NCBI GenBank assembly: GCA_026705765.1
Contig: JAPPAB010000036.1
Location: 1-59,554, forward strand
DNA from: Gemmatimonadota bacterium
GTDB lineage: Bacteria > Latescibacterota > UBA2968
DNA: 59,554 nucleotides
Direction: 5' to 3'
Below the pieces are notes generated by a model, which worked only from the letters and a program-made list of their open reading frames with translations, searched no databases and had not been told where the DNA came from. A program made the translations under genes and the position numbers. Each line of letters begins with the position of its first letter. Within the stretch, counting starts at the first letter, position 1. This document shows, piece after piece, positions 9,481-15,832 of the stretch.

Positions 9481-10774
9481 TTCTGTAAAATAGTAGCTCC
9501 GTGATATAGGGGTCAGAGCGTTTATTTTTAATCCGTCATGTCCAGATAGCGTCTGCCGGTGATCCACTCATCAGACCATTCCATACACAACGCACCGATC
9601 AGACGTTCACAAGCCTGCCGGTTGGGGAAGATCTGCACGACATCGGCACGTCTTTTGATCTCACGATTGAGTCTCTCCAACAGGTTGGTCGTACGAATGC
9701 GTCTTTGGTGCTTTTGTGGAAAGTGGAAGCAGGCCAGAGCATGGATGATATCCTGGTCTATCTTCTCCACCACATTGGGCAGTATCTCTTCATAGGTGTC
9801 CATCAAGGAAGATAGGCGCTCTTGTGCACTGGCCTGATCGGGTGCATTGAAAACGTCTTTGAGAGCCTGTGCAACTTCGCGTTGATACTTAGGCGGTGTG
9901 ATACCTTTGATATTTCGGTGAAAGTGCGTTTGACAATGCTGCCAAGATGCCCCCTGAAAGTGTCGTTTGATGGCATTTTGTAAGCCTTCGTGATGCTCAG
10001 AGATAACCAGATGCACACCCTTTAACCCACGCTTTTTAAGGTCTTTAAACAAGGCCGCATACACAGCTTCTGTCTCAGTGTGCGCCACGGCAATGGCCAA
10101 AATGTCTCGGTGCCCACTCCCTGAGATCCCAGAAACGATTAAGACGGCCTCAGAAGCGACCTGTCCAAGAGATCGGATGTGGAGATAAGTCGCATCAATG
10201 ATCAGATAAGGGTATGCTTGCTCAAGGGGACGCCCCCGCCAGGCAGTAATGTCTGCATCAAGGTCTTGACAAAGTTCACTGACCTGAGACTTTGAGACGC
10301 TGGTCCCACATAAGGCTTCTGTGATCTTTGTCACTTTGCGTGTGGAGACCCCTTGCACATACGCCTTTTGAAGGGCAAGAATCAGCGCTTTTTCACTGCG
10401 TTGAAACCGTGAGAATAACTCGCTGCTAAATCGCCCTTCCCGATCTTGAGGAACGCACAGTTCGATACGGCCTACGCGCGTCTTGAGAACACGCGGTTTA
10501 TACCCATTACGGTAGCCCGTACGGTCGCTGGTTCTTTGATAGGGTTCTGCTTGTAAAAACGACGTGATCTCCGCTTCGAGGAACTGCTGGAGGAAGCGTG
10601 TGATGGCCTGATTGAGAAAATCAGGGTCATTCAAAAGTGCAAATTGCTCTCTTTGAGTAATTTTAATATCTTTGGGGTAAGTCATCGTAGCCTCCAAGGT
10701 TAGGGTTTATACTTCGTTCACCCCTATTTTAAGATTTTTCTCGGAGCTACGGTGACTTTTTACTTTTTACAGAA
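9481..10774 (-). mobile_element. IS256-family insertion sequence
   Basis: About 1.29 kb bounded by the inverted 10-mer TTCTGTAAAA (9481-9490) and its complement (10765-10774). Inside the tips, two further inverted matches occur: GTAGCTCCG and ATAGGGGT. The element carries a single transposase on the minus strand. I see no clear 8-9 base target duplication in the flanks, so the exact ends could be off by a few bases or the insertion may be old. Confidence 0.8.
9528..10685 (-). CDS. IS256-family (mutator-type) transposase with D-to-E change in the DDE triad
   Basis: A 385-residue transposase. The first acid is in YLIIDATYLHIR, the Glu in NLLERLNREIKRR, and the H2-like zinc/His region in ASWQHCQTHFHRNI, all as in the mutator/IS256 family. 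The second acid normally sits in a SDxHxGL motif; here it reads SEHHEGL, with GAG at 9996-9998 for Asp. Glu in this place may lower or abolish activity, though some RNase H-like enzymes tolerate it. The ATG at 10685 was chosen because GGAGG lies four bases upstream. Length is normal and the frame is intact, so it looks recently mobile or preserved by chance. Confidence 0.92.
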   Translation of the reverse strand: MTYPKDIKITQREQFALLNDPDFLNQAITRFLQQFLEAEITSFLQAEPYQRTSDRTGYRNGYKPRVLKTRVGRIELCVPQDREGRFSSELFSRFQRSEKALILALQKAYVQGVSTRKVTKITEALCGTSVSKSQVSELCQDLDADITAWRGRPLEQAYPYLIIDATYLHIRSLGQVASEAVLIVSGISGSGHRDILAIAVAHTETEAVYAALFKDLKKRGLKGVHLVISEHHEGLQNAIKRHFQGASWQHCQTHFHRNIKGITPPKYQREVAQALKDVFNAPDQASAQERLSSLMDTYEEILPNVVEKIDQDIIHALACFHFPQKHQRRIRTTNLLERLNREIKRRADVVQIFPNRQACERLIGALCMEWSDEWITGRRYLDMTD

Positions 10775-10858
10775 ATATAGGGACGCTATCAAAAGATGCC
10801 TGCGATGAGTGCTGTCACCGCAGGCAATAAACCCTTAACACGAAGGGAGGTGAATTAT

Positions 10859-10993
10859 ATGAGAATTACCAGAAGAACCGCAGTAAGACGACTACCGAGA
10901 CGAAGAATTCCGGTAACATTCGAGGTTAAAACGGTTCTAAAATGTGGTAGCCGAACCACTACGAGGACCAGAAGGGTCACAAGATACATATAA
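10859..10993 (+). CDS. Tiny arginine-rich protein
   Basis: A 44-residue frame starting at an ATG preceded by GGGAGGTG, a near-perfect ribosome site. Thirteen residues are Arg and two Lys, giving a very basic peptide (TRRTAVRRLPRRRIP; TTTRTRRVTRYI) with one Cys. The composition fits nucleic-acid binding, as in small phage or plasmid proteins, but I recognise no family. Upstream is a hairpin (TGCCTGCG/CGCAGGCA, 10797-10826) and a short stem CCCTT/AAGGG that touches the ribosome site and might tune translation. A 12-bp hairpin follows before the next small gene. Called real mainly on its ribosome site. Confidence 0.5.
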   Translation: MRITRRTAVRRLPRRRIPVTFEVKTVLKCGSRTTTRTRRVTRYI

Positions 10994-11028
10994 TCACCGT
11001 CATAGATATACAAAAATCTGCAACTACC

Positions 11029-11058
11029 GGCAATACTGCTCATTTTAGCAGTATTGCC
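11029..11058 (+). terminator. 12-bp perfect hairpin between two small genes
   Basis: GGCAATACTGCT (11029-11040) pairs perfectly with AGCAGTATTGCC (11047-11058) around a 6-base loop. There is no T-run after it, and the ribosome site of the next gene begins about 15 bases later, so it may be an attenuator or mRNA-processing structure rather than a full stop. Confidence 0.55.
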
Positions 11059-11084
11059 ACTTACCCTATTCAAAGGAGTTAGAT

Positions 11085-11309
11085 ATGGCATGCAGGGTCG
11101 GAATCACTACAGATCCCAATAGGCGCAAACGTGAGTGGGAGACTCAGTATCCCACTCTTAGGAATTGGATGATTATGGGGCAATATAACACCAAGTCCGA
11201 AGCGCAAAAGAGGGAAAATGAGGTTGCTCTCTTATATGGATGTGTATCCGCGCCTGGGGGAGCAGGTAACGAATATGATACCTGGTATGTGTATAAATTC
11301 GACTATTAA
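11085..11309 (+). CDS. Small 74-residue protein, possibly a minimal GIY-YIG-like fold
   Basis: Begins at an ATG with AAAGGAG seven bases before it. The opening CRVGITTDPNRRKREWE and the later AQKRENEVALLYG resemble in outline the GIY-YIG nuclease core (a short beta strand, an Arg-rich turn, then a helix with a conserved Glu), but the GIY and YIG motifs themselves are not clear and the protein is shorter than usual. The C-terminal half has GGAGNEYDTWYVYKFDY. It may therefore be a degenerate member or a different small phage-type protein. It sits with the Arg-rich peptide downstream of the IS256 element and is followed by a terminator. Confidence 0.6.
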   Translation: MACRVGITTDPNRRKREWETQYPTLRNWMIMGQYNTKSEAQKRENEVALLYGCVSAPGGAGNEYDTWYVYKFDY

Positions 11310-11388
11310 CTTCTAATATCAGGTCTTCGATGTTTTGATGCGCTTTTCGTTTGCCTACGATGTATAAAACTCGTTGAAGCAACAAAAT

Positions 11389-11432
11389 GAAGGCTCGCCT
11401 AACTGGATCCGAGGCGAGCCTTCGTTCTTTTC
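11389..11432 (+). terminator. Rho-independent terminator
   Basis: A perfect 12-bp stem GAAGGCTCGCCT (11389-11400) with AGGCGAGCCTTC (11412-11423) is followed by GTTCTTTTC. It closes the transcript of the 74-residue gene 80 bases upstream. An ATG immediately before the stem opens a 22-codon frame through the hairpin that lacks a good ribosome site. Confidence 0.75.
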
Positions 11433-11460
11433 TGGCAAAATGTGGCAGTCGGTGAAAAGA

Positions 11461-11498
11461 GTGCCTACGATGACACGCAAATAGTGTCACTCCGGCAC
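11461..11498 (+). other. Two-tier stem-loop in a gene-free stretch
   Basis: GTGCC...GGCAC (11461-11465 with 11494-11498) encloses GACAC...GTGTC (11472-11476 with 11484-11488), giving a nested structure. It lies in the 462-base gene-free stretch 11310-11771, which also holds the terminator at 11389, a long palindrome at 11573 and a hairpin at 11701. GCCTACGATG occurs here twice (11353, 11462), with a near copy at 11639. A small RNA is possible but no promoter is obvious. Confidence 0.35.
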
Positions 11499-11572
11499 AT
11501 ATAGACACTACTGGTAAAACTTTTCCATTTGATTTGACAAGGGAAAAGACCAATCTGTACTCAATGGACAGT

Positions 11573-11598
11573 ACTTAATTTTTATTCAAAATTAAGTA
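11573..11598. repeat. Palindromic direct repeat, left copy
   Basis: ACTTAATTTT-TATTC-AAAATTAAGT is a perfect 10-bp palindrome (11573-11597). The 23 bases 11576-11598 recur exactly at 12858-12880, and similarity extends about 15 bases further with a few mismatches (AAACCrC). The two copies bracket the Panacea/two-TM gene pair, as if it came in as a unit. Confidence 0.7.
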
Positions 11599-11696
11599 TT
11601 AAAACCACGCTATTATGGATAATATTATTCTTTCCTGCTACCTACGATAGCAGAGAGTAAATTTTGGGATTATATACAATATTACTGGAGGGTAAT

Positions 11697-11756
11697 ATGA
11701 AAAGAGGGGAACGCAACTTGCGTTCCCCTCTTTTAGTTGGACTATCCGGTGCGTAA
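11697..11756 (+). other. 19-codon mini-ORF coincident with a terminator-like hairpin
   Basis: ACTGGAGGGTAAT precedes an ATG at 11697, followed by 19 sense codons and TAA. Most of the frame is one long inverted repeat (AAAGAGGGGAACG / CGTTCCCCTCTTT, 11701-11713 with 11721-11733) followed by T-rich bases, so the DNA could terminate transcription and also open a short frame. It may be a leader peptide or a chance overlap. No attenuated gene lies downstream on this strand. Confidence 0.35.
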
Positions 11757-11771
11757 AGAGTAACAGTTTAG

Positions 11772-12083
11772 TTATTGACTTCTATGCCTACCAGCGAAAA
11801 AACCAATAACTAAAGTCAATAGGGAAACTATCGATTCAATAAGATATGGTGCAGGATTTTCAACAAATATAAGAATAAACAACACAACCAAAAGAACTAC
11901 TGCAATTAAACCCATTATATTGTTTGATATGTTGTCTTTTCCACCCCAAATTTTTCCTAATAAGCCTTGAGCCTGGGCCTCTTTCTTTAATTGAAACTCA
12001 AAAGCCTCATCTTCAACAGAAGCCTTATTTATTTTGGGGGCGTCTTCGGGAGAAATATGAAACTCAGAAGGCGGCTCTGACAT
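11772..12083 (-). CDS. Small two-TM membrane protein, partner of the Panacea gene (candidate toxin)
   Basis: 103 residues: a soluble, acidic N-terminal half (about 1-50) and two hydrophobic segments (about 55-75, NIMGLIAVVLLVVLFILIFV, and 80-97, LIESIVSLLTLVIGFFAG), ending in a basic RHRSQ tail. It starts three bases after the stop of the DUF4065 gene, so the two are co-transcribed and probably co-translated. Panacea-domain antitoxins are known to pair with many unrelated toxins, including membrane-active ones, and this genetic position makes a membrane toxin the leading hypothesis. An alternative is a harmless membrane anchor for a phage-related protein. Nothing in the sequence itself proves toxicity. 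Confidence 0.65.
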   Translation of the reverse strand: MSEPPSEFHISPEDAPKINKASVEDEAFEFQLKKEAQAQGLLGKIWGGKDNISNNIMGLIAVVLLVVLFILIFVENPAPYLIESIVSLLTLVIGFFAGRHRSQ

Positions 12084-12086
12084 TTT

Positions 12087-12620
12087 TTAATCCCTGTTTA
12101 TCCTTTTCAAATAGTACTCTTTTATATCTTTGTTTAATATATGTGCGTTTCTGAATCCCTCTGCTTTTTTCCATGTTTTATCCCATGGTGTGTCTTCTCG
12201 GTGTGTTATATCAGAAAGTTGCAGCCCCGTATATTCTCCGTAAACCTCCCAAATTTTATCCAACAAAGCACGAGTGTATTTATCGTCTTGATCTATCTCC
12301 GGAGTTGTGATATTTGTGCGGAGTTCTCCATCAACATCGGAAAAGTCAACATCCTGTGCGGGTTCTGTTATTGGATTTCTCCCAAAGTGCTTAAAATGGT
12401 GGTAAAGCGACGGGAATACTGGACCATATTGCCACGCCTCGGCGAACTCGTCGTCAACTAATGGAAGACCATCAGGCGGGTTATCTCTTGCAGTAAAAGC
12501 GAGATGATACCCATGGGCGATATACACAAGTTTTTGTATCATCAATGGTGTTACTTCAACACCATCCTTCTTGGCAAGGTCTAAAAAGTAATTTGCCACA
12601 GCAAATGCAGAGTAACCCAT
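12087..12620 (-). CDS. Panacea-domain (DUF4065, SocA/GepA-like) protein, candidate antitoxin
   Basis: 177 residues. The DUF4065/Panacea signature is clear: VANYFLDLAKK, then LMIQKLVYIAHGYHLAF, then EAWQYGPVFPSLYHHFKHFG, and near the end LSDITHREDTPWDKTW. These proteins are antitoxins in PanAT systems and also include the SocA proteolytic adaptor and phage GepA. Of two close ATGs I chose the second (12620), because GGAGG sits immediately before the first and so is properly spaced only for the second. The gene is first of a two-gene unit with a two-TM protein and is bracketed by 23-bp direct repeats. The 339 bases upstream (12627-12965) contain only A/T-rich sequence with a short CTAACG repeat near 12760-12800 and the right palindromic repeat. 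Confidence 0.82.
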   Translation of the reverse strand: MGYSAFAVANYFLDLAKKDGVEVTPLMIQKLVYIAHGYHLAFTARDNPPDGLPLVDDEFAEAWQYGPVFPSLYHHFKHFGRNPITEPAQDVDFSDVDGELRTNITTPEIDQDDKYTRALLDKIWEVYGEYTGLQLSDITHREDTPWDKTWKKAEGFRNAHILNKDIKEYYLKRINRD

Positions 12621-12857
12621 ATACATCCTCCTTGATTACTCTCTCATCAGAACGGGAGAGGGGGATTATTAGATTGTATTATTGTGATTATTACAGGAAT
12701 TTGAAATATATTAACATAGAAAGGAAATGGGATCATGTCAAGGAATTTAACCAACGTTTCTAACGCTTCTAACGCGGTCATATATGCTAACGCTACGAAC
12801 ATACGAACCTACAAATCTACTGACGCCACAACACCGGCATCATTGGTTATATTTTTC

Positions 12858-12880
12858 TAATTTTTATTCAAAATTAAGTA
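12858..12880. repeat. Palindromic direct repeat, right copy
   Basis: Exact second copy of the 23-base repeat at 11576-11598, same orientation, 1.28 kb away. The first bases of the left palindrome arm differ here, so the dyad is slightly shorter. Together they frame the DUF4065 gene pair. Confidence 0.7.
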
Positions 12881-12965
12881 ATGAAACCGCACTTTTATTT
12901 TTCGTATGTAGATGGCGGCTTTAAGCAAAGAAATCAGATTGCTCACAAGGGTAGTCCGGCTTTTT

Positions 12966-13862
12966 CTATGAATCTAACATGCGCTCAAATTCATCAAGAT
13001 TGGACACCTGGACCGCCGTACGGAGCAACTGCTTGAGGCGTTGCAAATCTTCGATAGTCGCAATGCGAGTAGATAGGGGGTCTGCTTCGTGCAGATCAAA
13101 TCGAATCTCCAACACATCGAGAATATCTTCAATGGCGCGTTGTCTGCCCCCTTGCTCAATACCTTCCTCTCTGCCTTCTTGCTTAAAGTATTGGATAAGA
13201 GATGATTCGCGGATCAGATCCATGAGACCCTCCTTGATAATGATTTCAGAAACAGTTTCAGACGCGTAAACTAACTCGCTCAAAACCGCCATACCTGCCA
13301 GATAATTGGCCTTAGGTGACCGATCTATGCGGCGCATCCGAACCGTATGAATACACTGACGCAACCACGCTTCTGAGGCCATCCCTTCAGGTGGCTTCAT
13401 CAAGGGCGTGAAAGGGATCAGACCCGAATGCCCCTCATCAAGAACGCGCTGGCCTTCGACCTCAATCAGTCGAATTACATTGTACTGAATCACCACGCGG
13501 TAGCCAGGTAGGACTTGCTCGTAGAATCCAGGATCGCGCTGCCCAGCATTGGGACGCAGGTAGATGACGTTAGAATAGATCGGCAAGCCATAATGCTCAA
13601 TGGCGCGTCCGATATAGCCAGCCATACGGCGTGGCATAGGCGGATTGGTGCTGTCCGTAGTTTGAAACTCGTTGTGTACCAGTGCTTCTGCTTCGCCAAT
13701 TCGCACACGGATGAAGCTATCTGTTCGGCGGGCTTCTACCGTGGGTTGCTCCGTGTCGATGACTTCAATGACCTCGACATCGTCTCGTGCGAGGGCGAAG
13801 CAGGCGAAGTGGTCGGGAAAGTGTTGAATCAAGTATTTGGAAATCGTGTCGATGTCTGCCAT
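12966..13862 (-). CDS. Rpn-family (PD-(D/E)XK) recombination-promoting nuclease / putative transposase
   Basis: 298 residues from the ATG at 13862. The N-terminus DIDTISKYLIQHFPDHF and the strand ALVHNEFQTT with its EFQ acid motif match the Rpn/YhgA and DUF4351-type family of PD-(D/E)XK enzymes. The C-terminal QEGREEGIEQGGRQRAIEDIL repeat and the helical tail are also typical. Such proteins make DNA breaks that raise recombination, and they spread in accessory regions. The longer frame continues 39 codons upstream, but the family begins at this Met; the ribosome site is weak. It lies between the Panacea unit and the nrdB control region. Confidence 0.8.
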   Translation of the reverse strand: MADIDTISKYLIQHFPDHFACFALARDDVEVIEVIDTEQPTVEARRTDSFIRVRIGEAEALVHNEFQTTDSTNPPMPRRMAGYIGRAIEHYGLPIYSNVIYLRPNAGQRDPGFYEQVLPGYRVVIQYNVIRLIEVEGQRVLDEGHSGLIPFTPLMKPPEGMASEAWLRQCIHTVRMRRIDRSPKANYLAGMAVLSELVYASETVSEIIIKEGLMDLIRESSLIQYFKQEGREEGIEQGGRQRAIEDILDVLEIRFDLHEADPLSTRIATIEDLQRLKQLLRTAVQVSNLDEFERMLDS

Positions 13863-14204
13863 AAGAAATGCTCTGGGTCTGAGGGTTGGCGTCTTTTTGT
13901 AACACACAACAGTCAGAACCCCAGCAAACACCATGCCAATGTTATAGCATCGCTCGACAAATGGTATGAACAACCTCAAATACCCTTATTATGCCTTCAA
14001 TATGCCGTATTTCACCCTTGTTTACAACTTGAATTTGTGGATCGCCTGTTTGGCGCGAACACGCTCTGCACATTTTGAGCGATGAATGGGCGGTAATGTG
14101 CAAGATATGTACCACTTGTCCATTTGTTCGCCGCGGTGGTTCTTGCGTAACATCAGTTATATGGGTATTTTGGGGTTGATATTATATAGAGGATTACTTA
14201 TATA

Positions 14205-14251
14205 CTACAAGATTTTGTAATTTTTTTTGCATAAGCAACAAAATATTGTGT
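14205..14251 (+). promoter_or_regulatory. Pair of NrdR-like boxes upstream of nrdB
   Basis: CAACAAAATATTGTGT (14236-14251) matches 13 of 16 positions of the NrdR consensus. CTACAAGATTTTGTAA (14205-14220), an imperfect palindrome, matches about 10 of 16. Their centres are 31 bases apart, the helical spacing typical of NrdR box pairs. They lie about 295 bases before the nrdB start. A convincing -35/-10 was not found, though TTGTAA (14215-14220) could be a -35. The rest of the 683-base gene-free stretch 13863-14545 holds a hairpin at 14277 and possibly a small minus-strand frame. Confidence 0.6.
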
Positions 14252-14276
14252 TGCGTGTCGAGAATTACATCAATAT

Positions 14277-14305
14277 CTTAAAGCGATAGGGGGTATCGCT
14301 TTAAG
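14277..14305 (+). other. 12-bp hairpin in the nrdB leader
   Basis: CTTAAAGCGATA (14277-14288) pairs perfectly with TATCGCTTTAAG (14294-14305) around GGGGG. It lies between the NrdR-like boxes and nrdB and no T-run follows. It could be a leader structure of nrdB or the end of a transcript from the other side. Confidence 0.5.
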
Positions 14306-14361
14306 ATCATCCCCTCTCCCTACAACATCCCCCACCTGGCGCATAGTCATTGACTTGGTAG

Positions 14362-14502
14362 TCATATAGTGAACGAGTCCCCCTCGTCATGCTTGTCCTT
14401 GATTTGTATGACACACCTATCTTGCAGAATGCGACCCACAAAAAACGCCGTTGATATTCCCCCTAAAGCAGTATATAGTATGTCTTTAGAATTATCATCC
14501 AT
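14362..14502 (-). CDS. Possible 46-residue membrane peptide
   Basis: An ATG at 14502 has GGGGAG five bases upstream. The frame encodes 46 residues with one hydrophobic stretch (ILYTALGGISTAFFVGRIL) and a charged tail. It is antisense to the nrdB leader. Small size and lack of a known relative make it uncertain; it may be chance. Confidence 0.28.
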   Translation of the reverse strand: MDDNSKDILYTALGGISTAFFVGRILQDRCVIQIKDKHDEGDSFTI

Positions 14503-14545
14503 GCATCTCCCCGATGAACAAAGAAACTGGTAAAGGAGTTGTGAT

Positions 14546-15733
14546 ATGGCTAAGCTCATATTTGAAGACGAAGATGTTGAAAGTCACGCAAATATGGACT
14601 ACCAAAACGGTGGTCAGGCACAGCAAAACGGTATTCATGCACCCGTTGAAGCGGATAATACTGACGCGCCATCCGCGCTATGTTGCGGTGCCACTGGCGA
14701 GGCGTATGATCTAAGCAAACGCATCAACCCGGAAGACAAGCGACTGCTCAACTGCCGGCAGGTAGATGTAAACCAGTTAATGCCCCTCAAATACGAATGG
14801 GCCTGGGAGCACTATCTCAACGGATGTGCCAATCACTGGATGCCGACAGAAGTGCCCATGCAGCGCGACATAGAACTCTGGCGTTCAAATGCACTGAACG
14901 ACGCCGAGCGAAAAGTCATCTTGCGAAACCTCGGATTCTTCAGCACGGGCGAAAGCCTCGTCGGCAACAACATCGTACTCGCAATCTTCAAACACATCAC
15001 AAACTCCGAAGCCAGGCAATACCTCTTGCGCCAGGCATTTGAAGAAGCCATACACACGCACACATTCCACTACATCGTCGAATCCCTGGGCCTGAACGCA
15101 CGCGAAGTATTCAACATGTATCACGAAGTCGCCTCCATCGAAGGCAAAGACAAATTCGTGATGGAACTAACCGAAGACGTATTGGACCCCAACTTCACAA
15201 CACAAAGCATTGAAGGCATACAGAAATTCGTGAAAAACCTCGTCGGTTTTTACGTCATCATGGAAGGCATATTCTTTTACAGCGGCTTTGTCATGATCCT
15301 ATCTTTCCACCGGCAAAACCGCATGACCGGCATTGGCGAACAATTCCAGTACATCCTGCGCGACGAAACCATACATCTGAATTTTGGCATCGACCTGATC
15401 AACACCATAAAATTGGAAAACCCAGAAATCTGGACAACGGAACTACAACGCGACATCTACGACCTCATCCACGAAGCCGTGGAATACGAAGTCATCTACG
15501 CACGGGATTGCGTACCCGACGGCGTACTCGGCCTCAATGAAGACTTATTCCGCGAATACGTCCAATTCATCGCCGATCGGCGATTGGAACGGATTGGACT
15601 ACAAGCAGTCTATGGATCGAAAAATCCATTTCCGTGGATGGGTGAAACCATCGACATCGCCAAAGAAAAGAACTTCTTTGAAACGCGCGTCACGGATTAT
15701 CAAAGCGCGGGATCCTTGCAGTGGGATGATTAA
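14546..15733 (+). CDS. nrdB: Class Ic ribonucleotide reductase beta subunit (Phe at the radical-Tyr position)
   Basis: 395 residues, AAAGGAG seven bases before the ATG. Metal ligands are readable: E136 (FFSTGES), E167 and H170 (EEAIHTHTF), E240 (YVIMEG), E274 and H277 (RDETIHLNF). The residue seven after E167, where class Ia and Ib enzymes have the radical Tyr, is F174. Spacings between ligands (31, 3, 73, 34, 3) equal those of the Chlamydia trachomatis R2 ligands E89, E120, H123, E193, E227, H230, and F174 corresponds to its F127. The first ligand is Glu as in that enzyme, not Asp as in E. coli. The protein should therefore use a Mn(IV)/Fe(III) cofactor instead of a tyrosyl radical. It partners NrdA and carries its own NrdR-like boxes. 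Confidence 0.95.
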   Translation: MAKLIFEDEDVESHANMDYQNGGQAQQNGIHAPVEADNTDAPSALCCGATGEAYDLSKRINPEDKRLLNCRQVDVNQLMPLKYEWAWEHYLNGCANHWMPTEVPMQRDIELWRSNALNDAERKVILRNLGFFSTGESLVGNNIVLAIFKHITNSEARQYLLRQAFEEAIHTHTFHYIVESLGLNAREVFNMYHEVASIEGKDKFVMELTEDVLDPNFTTQSIEGIQKFVKNLVGFYVIMEGIFFYSGFVMILSFHRQNRMTGIGEQFQYILRDETIHLNFGIDLINTIKLENPEIWTTELQRDIYDLIHEAVEYEVIYARDCVPDGVLGLNEDLFREYVQFIADRRLERIGLQAVYGSKNPFPWMGETIDIAKEKNFFETRVTDYQSAGSLQWDD

Positions 15734-15795
15734 ACCTGAAACTTGAACAAGAATTTATTCAGGCTTGACGGGGGAAGGGAAATCAGAGCCTGGTC

Positions 15796-15832
15796 CAGGG
15801 TGGAAGACACATATCTTCCACCCTGTTTTTTT
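15796..15832. terminator. Bidirectional terminator between nrdB and the EpmA-like gene
   Basis: CAGGGTGGAAGA (15796-15807) pairs perfectly with TCTTCCACCCTG (15814-15825), followed by seven T. The convergent gene ends at 15831, within the T tract, so the same stem can serve both strands. Confidence 0.9.

Noticed and set aside
11173-11553. 126-codon minus-strand frame
   Set aside because: It runs through the 74-residue gene and two hairpins including a terminator; no ribosome site.
10775-11770. Retron or reverse-transcriptase element
   Set aside because: Hairpins are present but no reverse transcriptase or msr/msd layout is found.
13863-14078. Plus-strand gene ending near 14078
   Set aside because: The upstream half is antisense to the Rpn gene and the tail has no recognisable protein; left as gene-free.
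14514-14714. Alternative nrdB start or overlapping small gene
   Set aside because: Different frame from nrdB and without a ribosome site; the nrdB ATG at 14546 has AAAGGAG.
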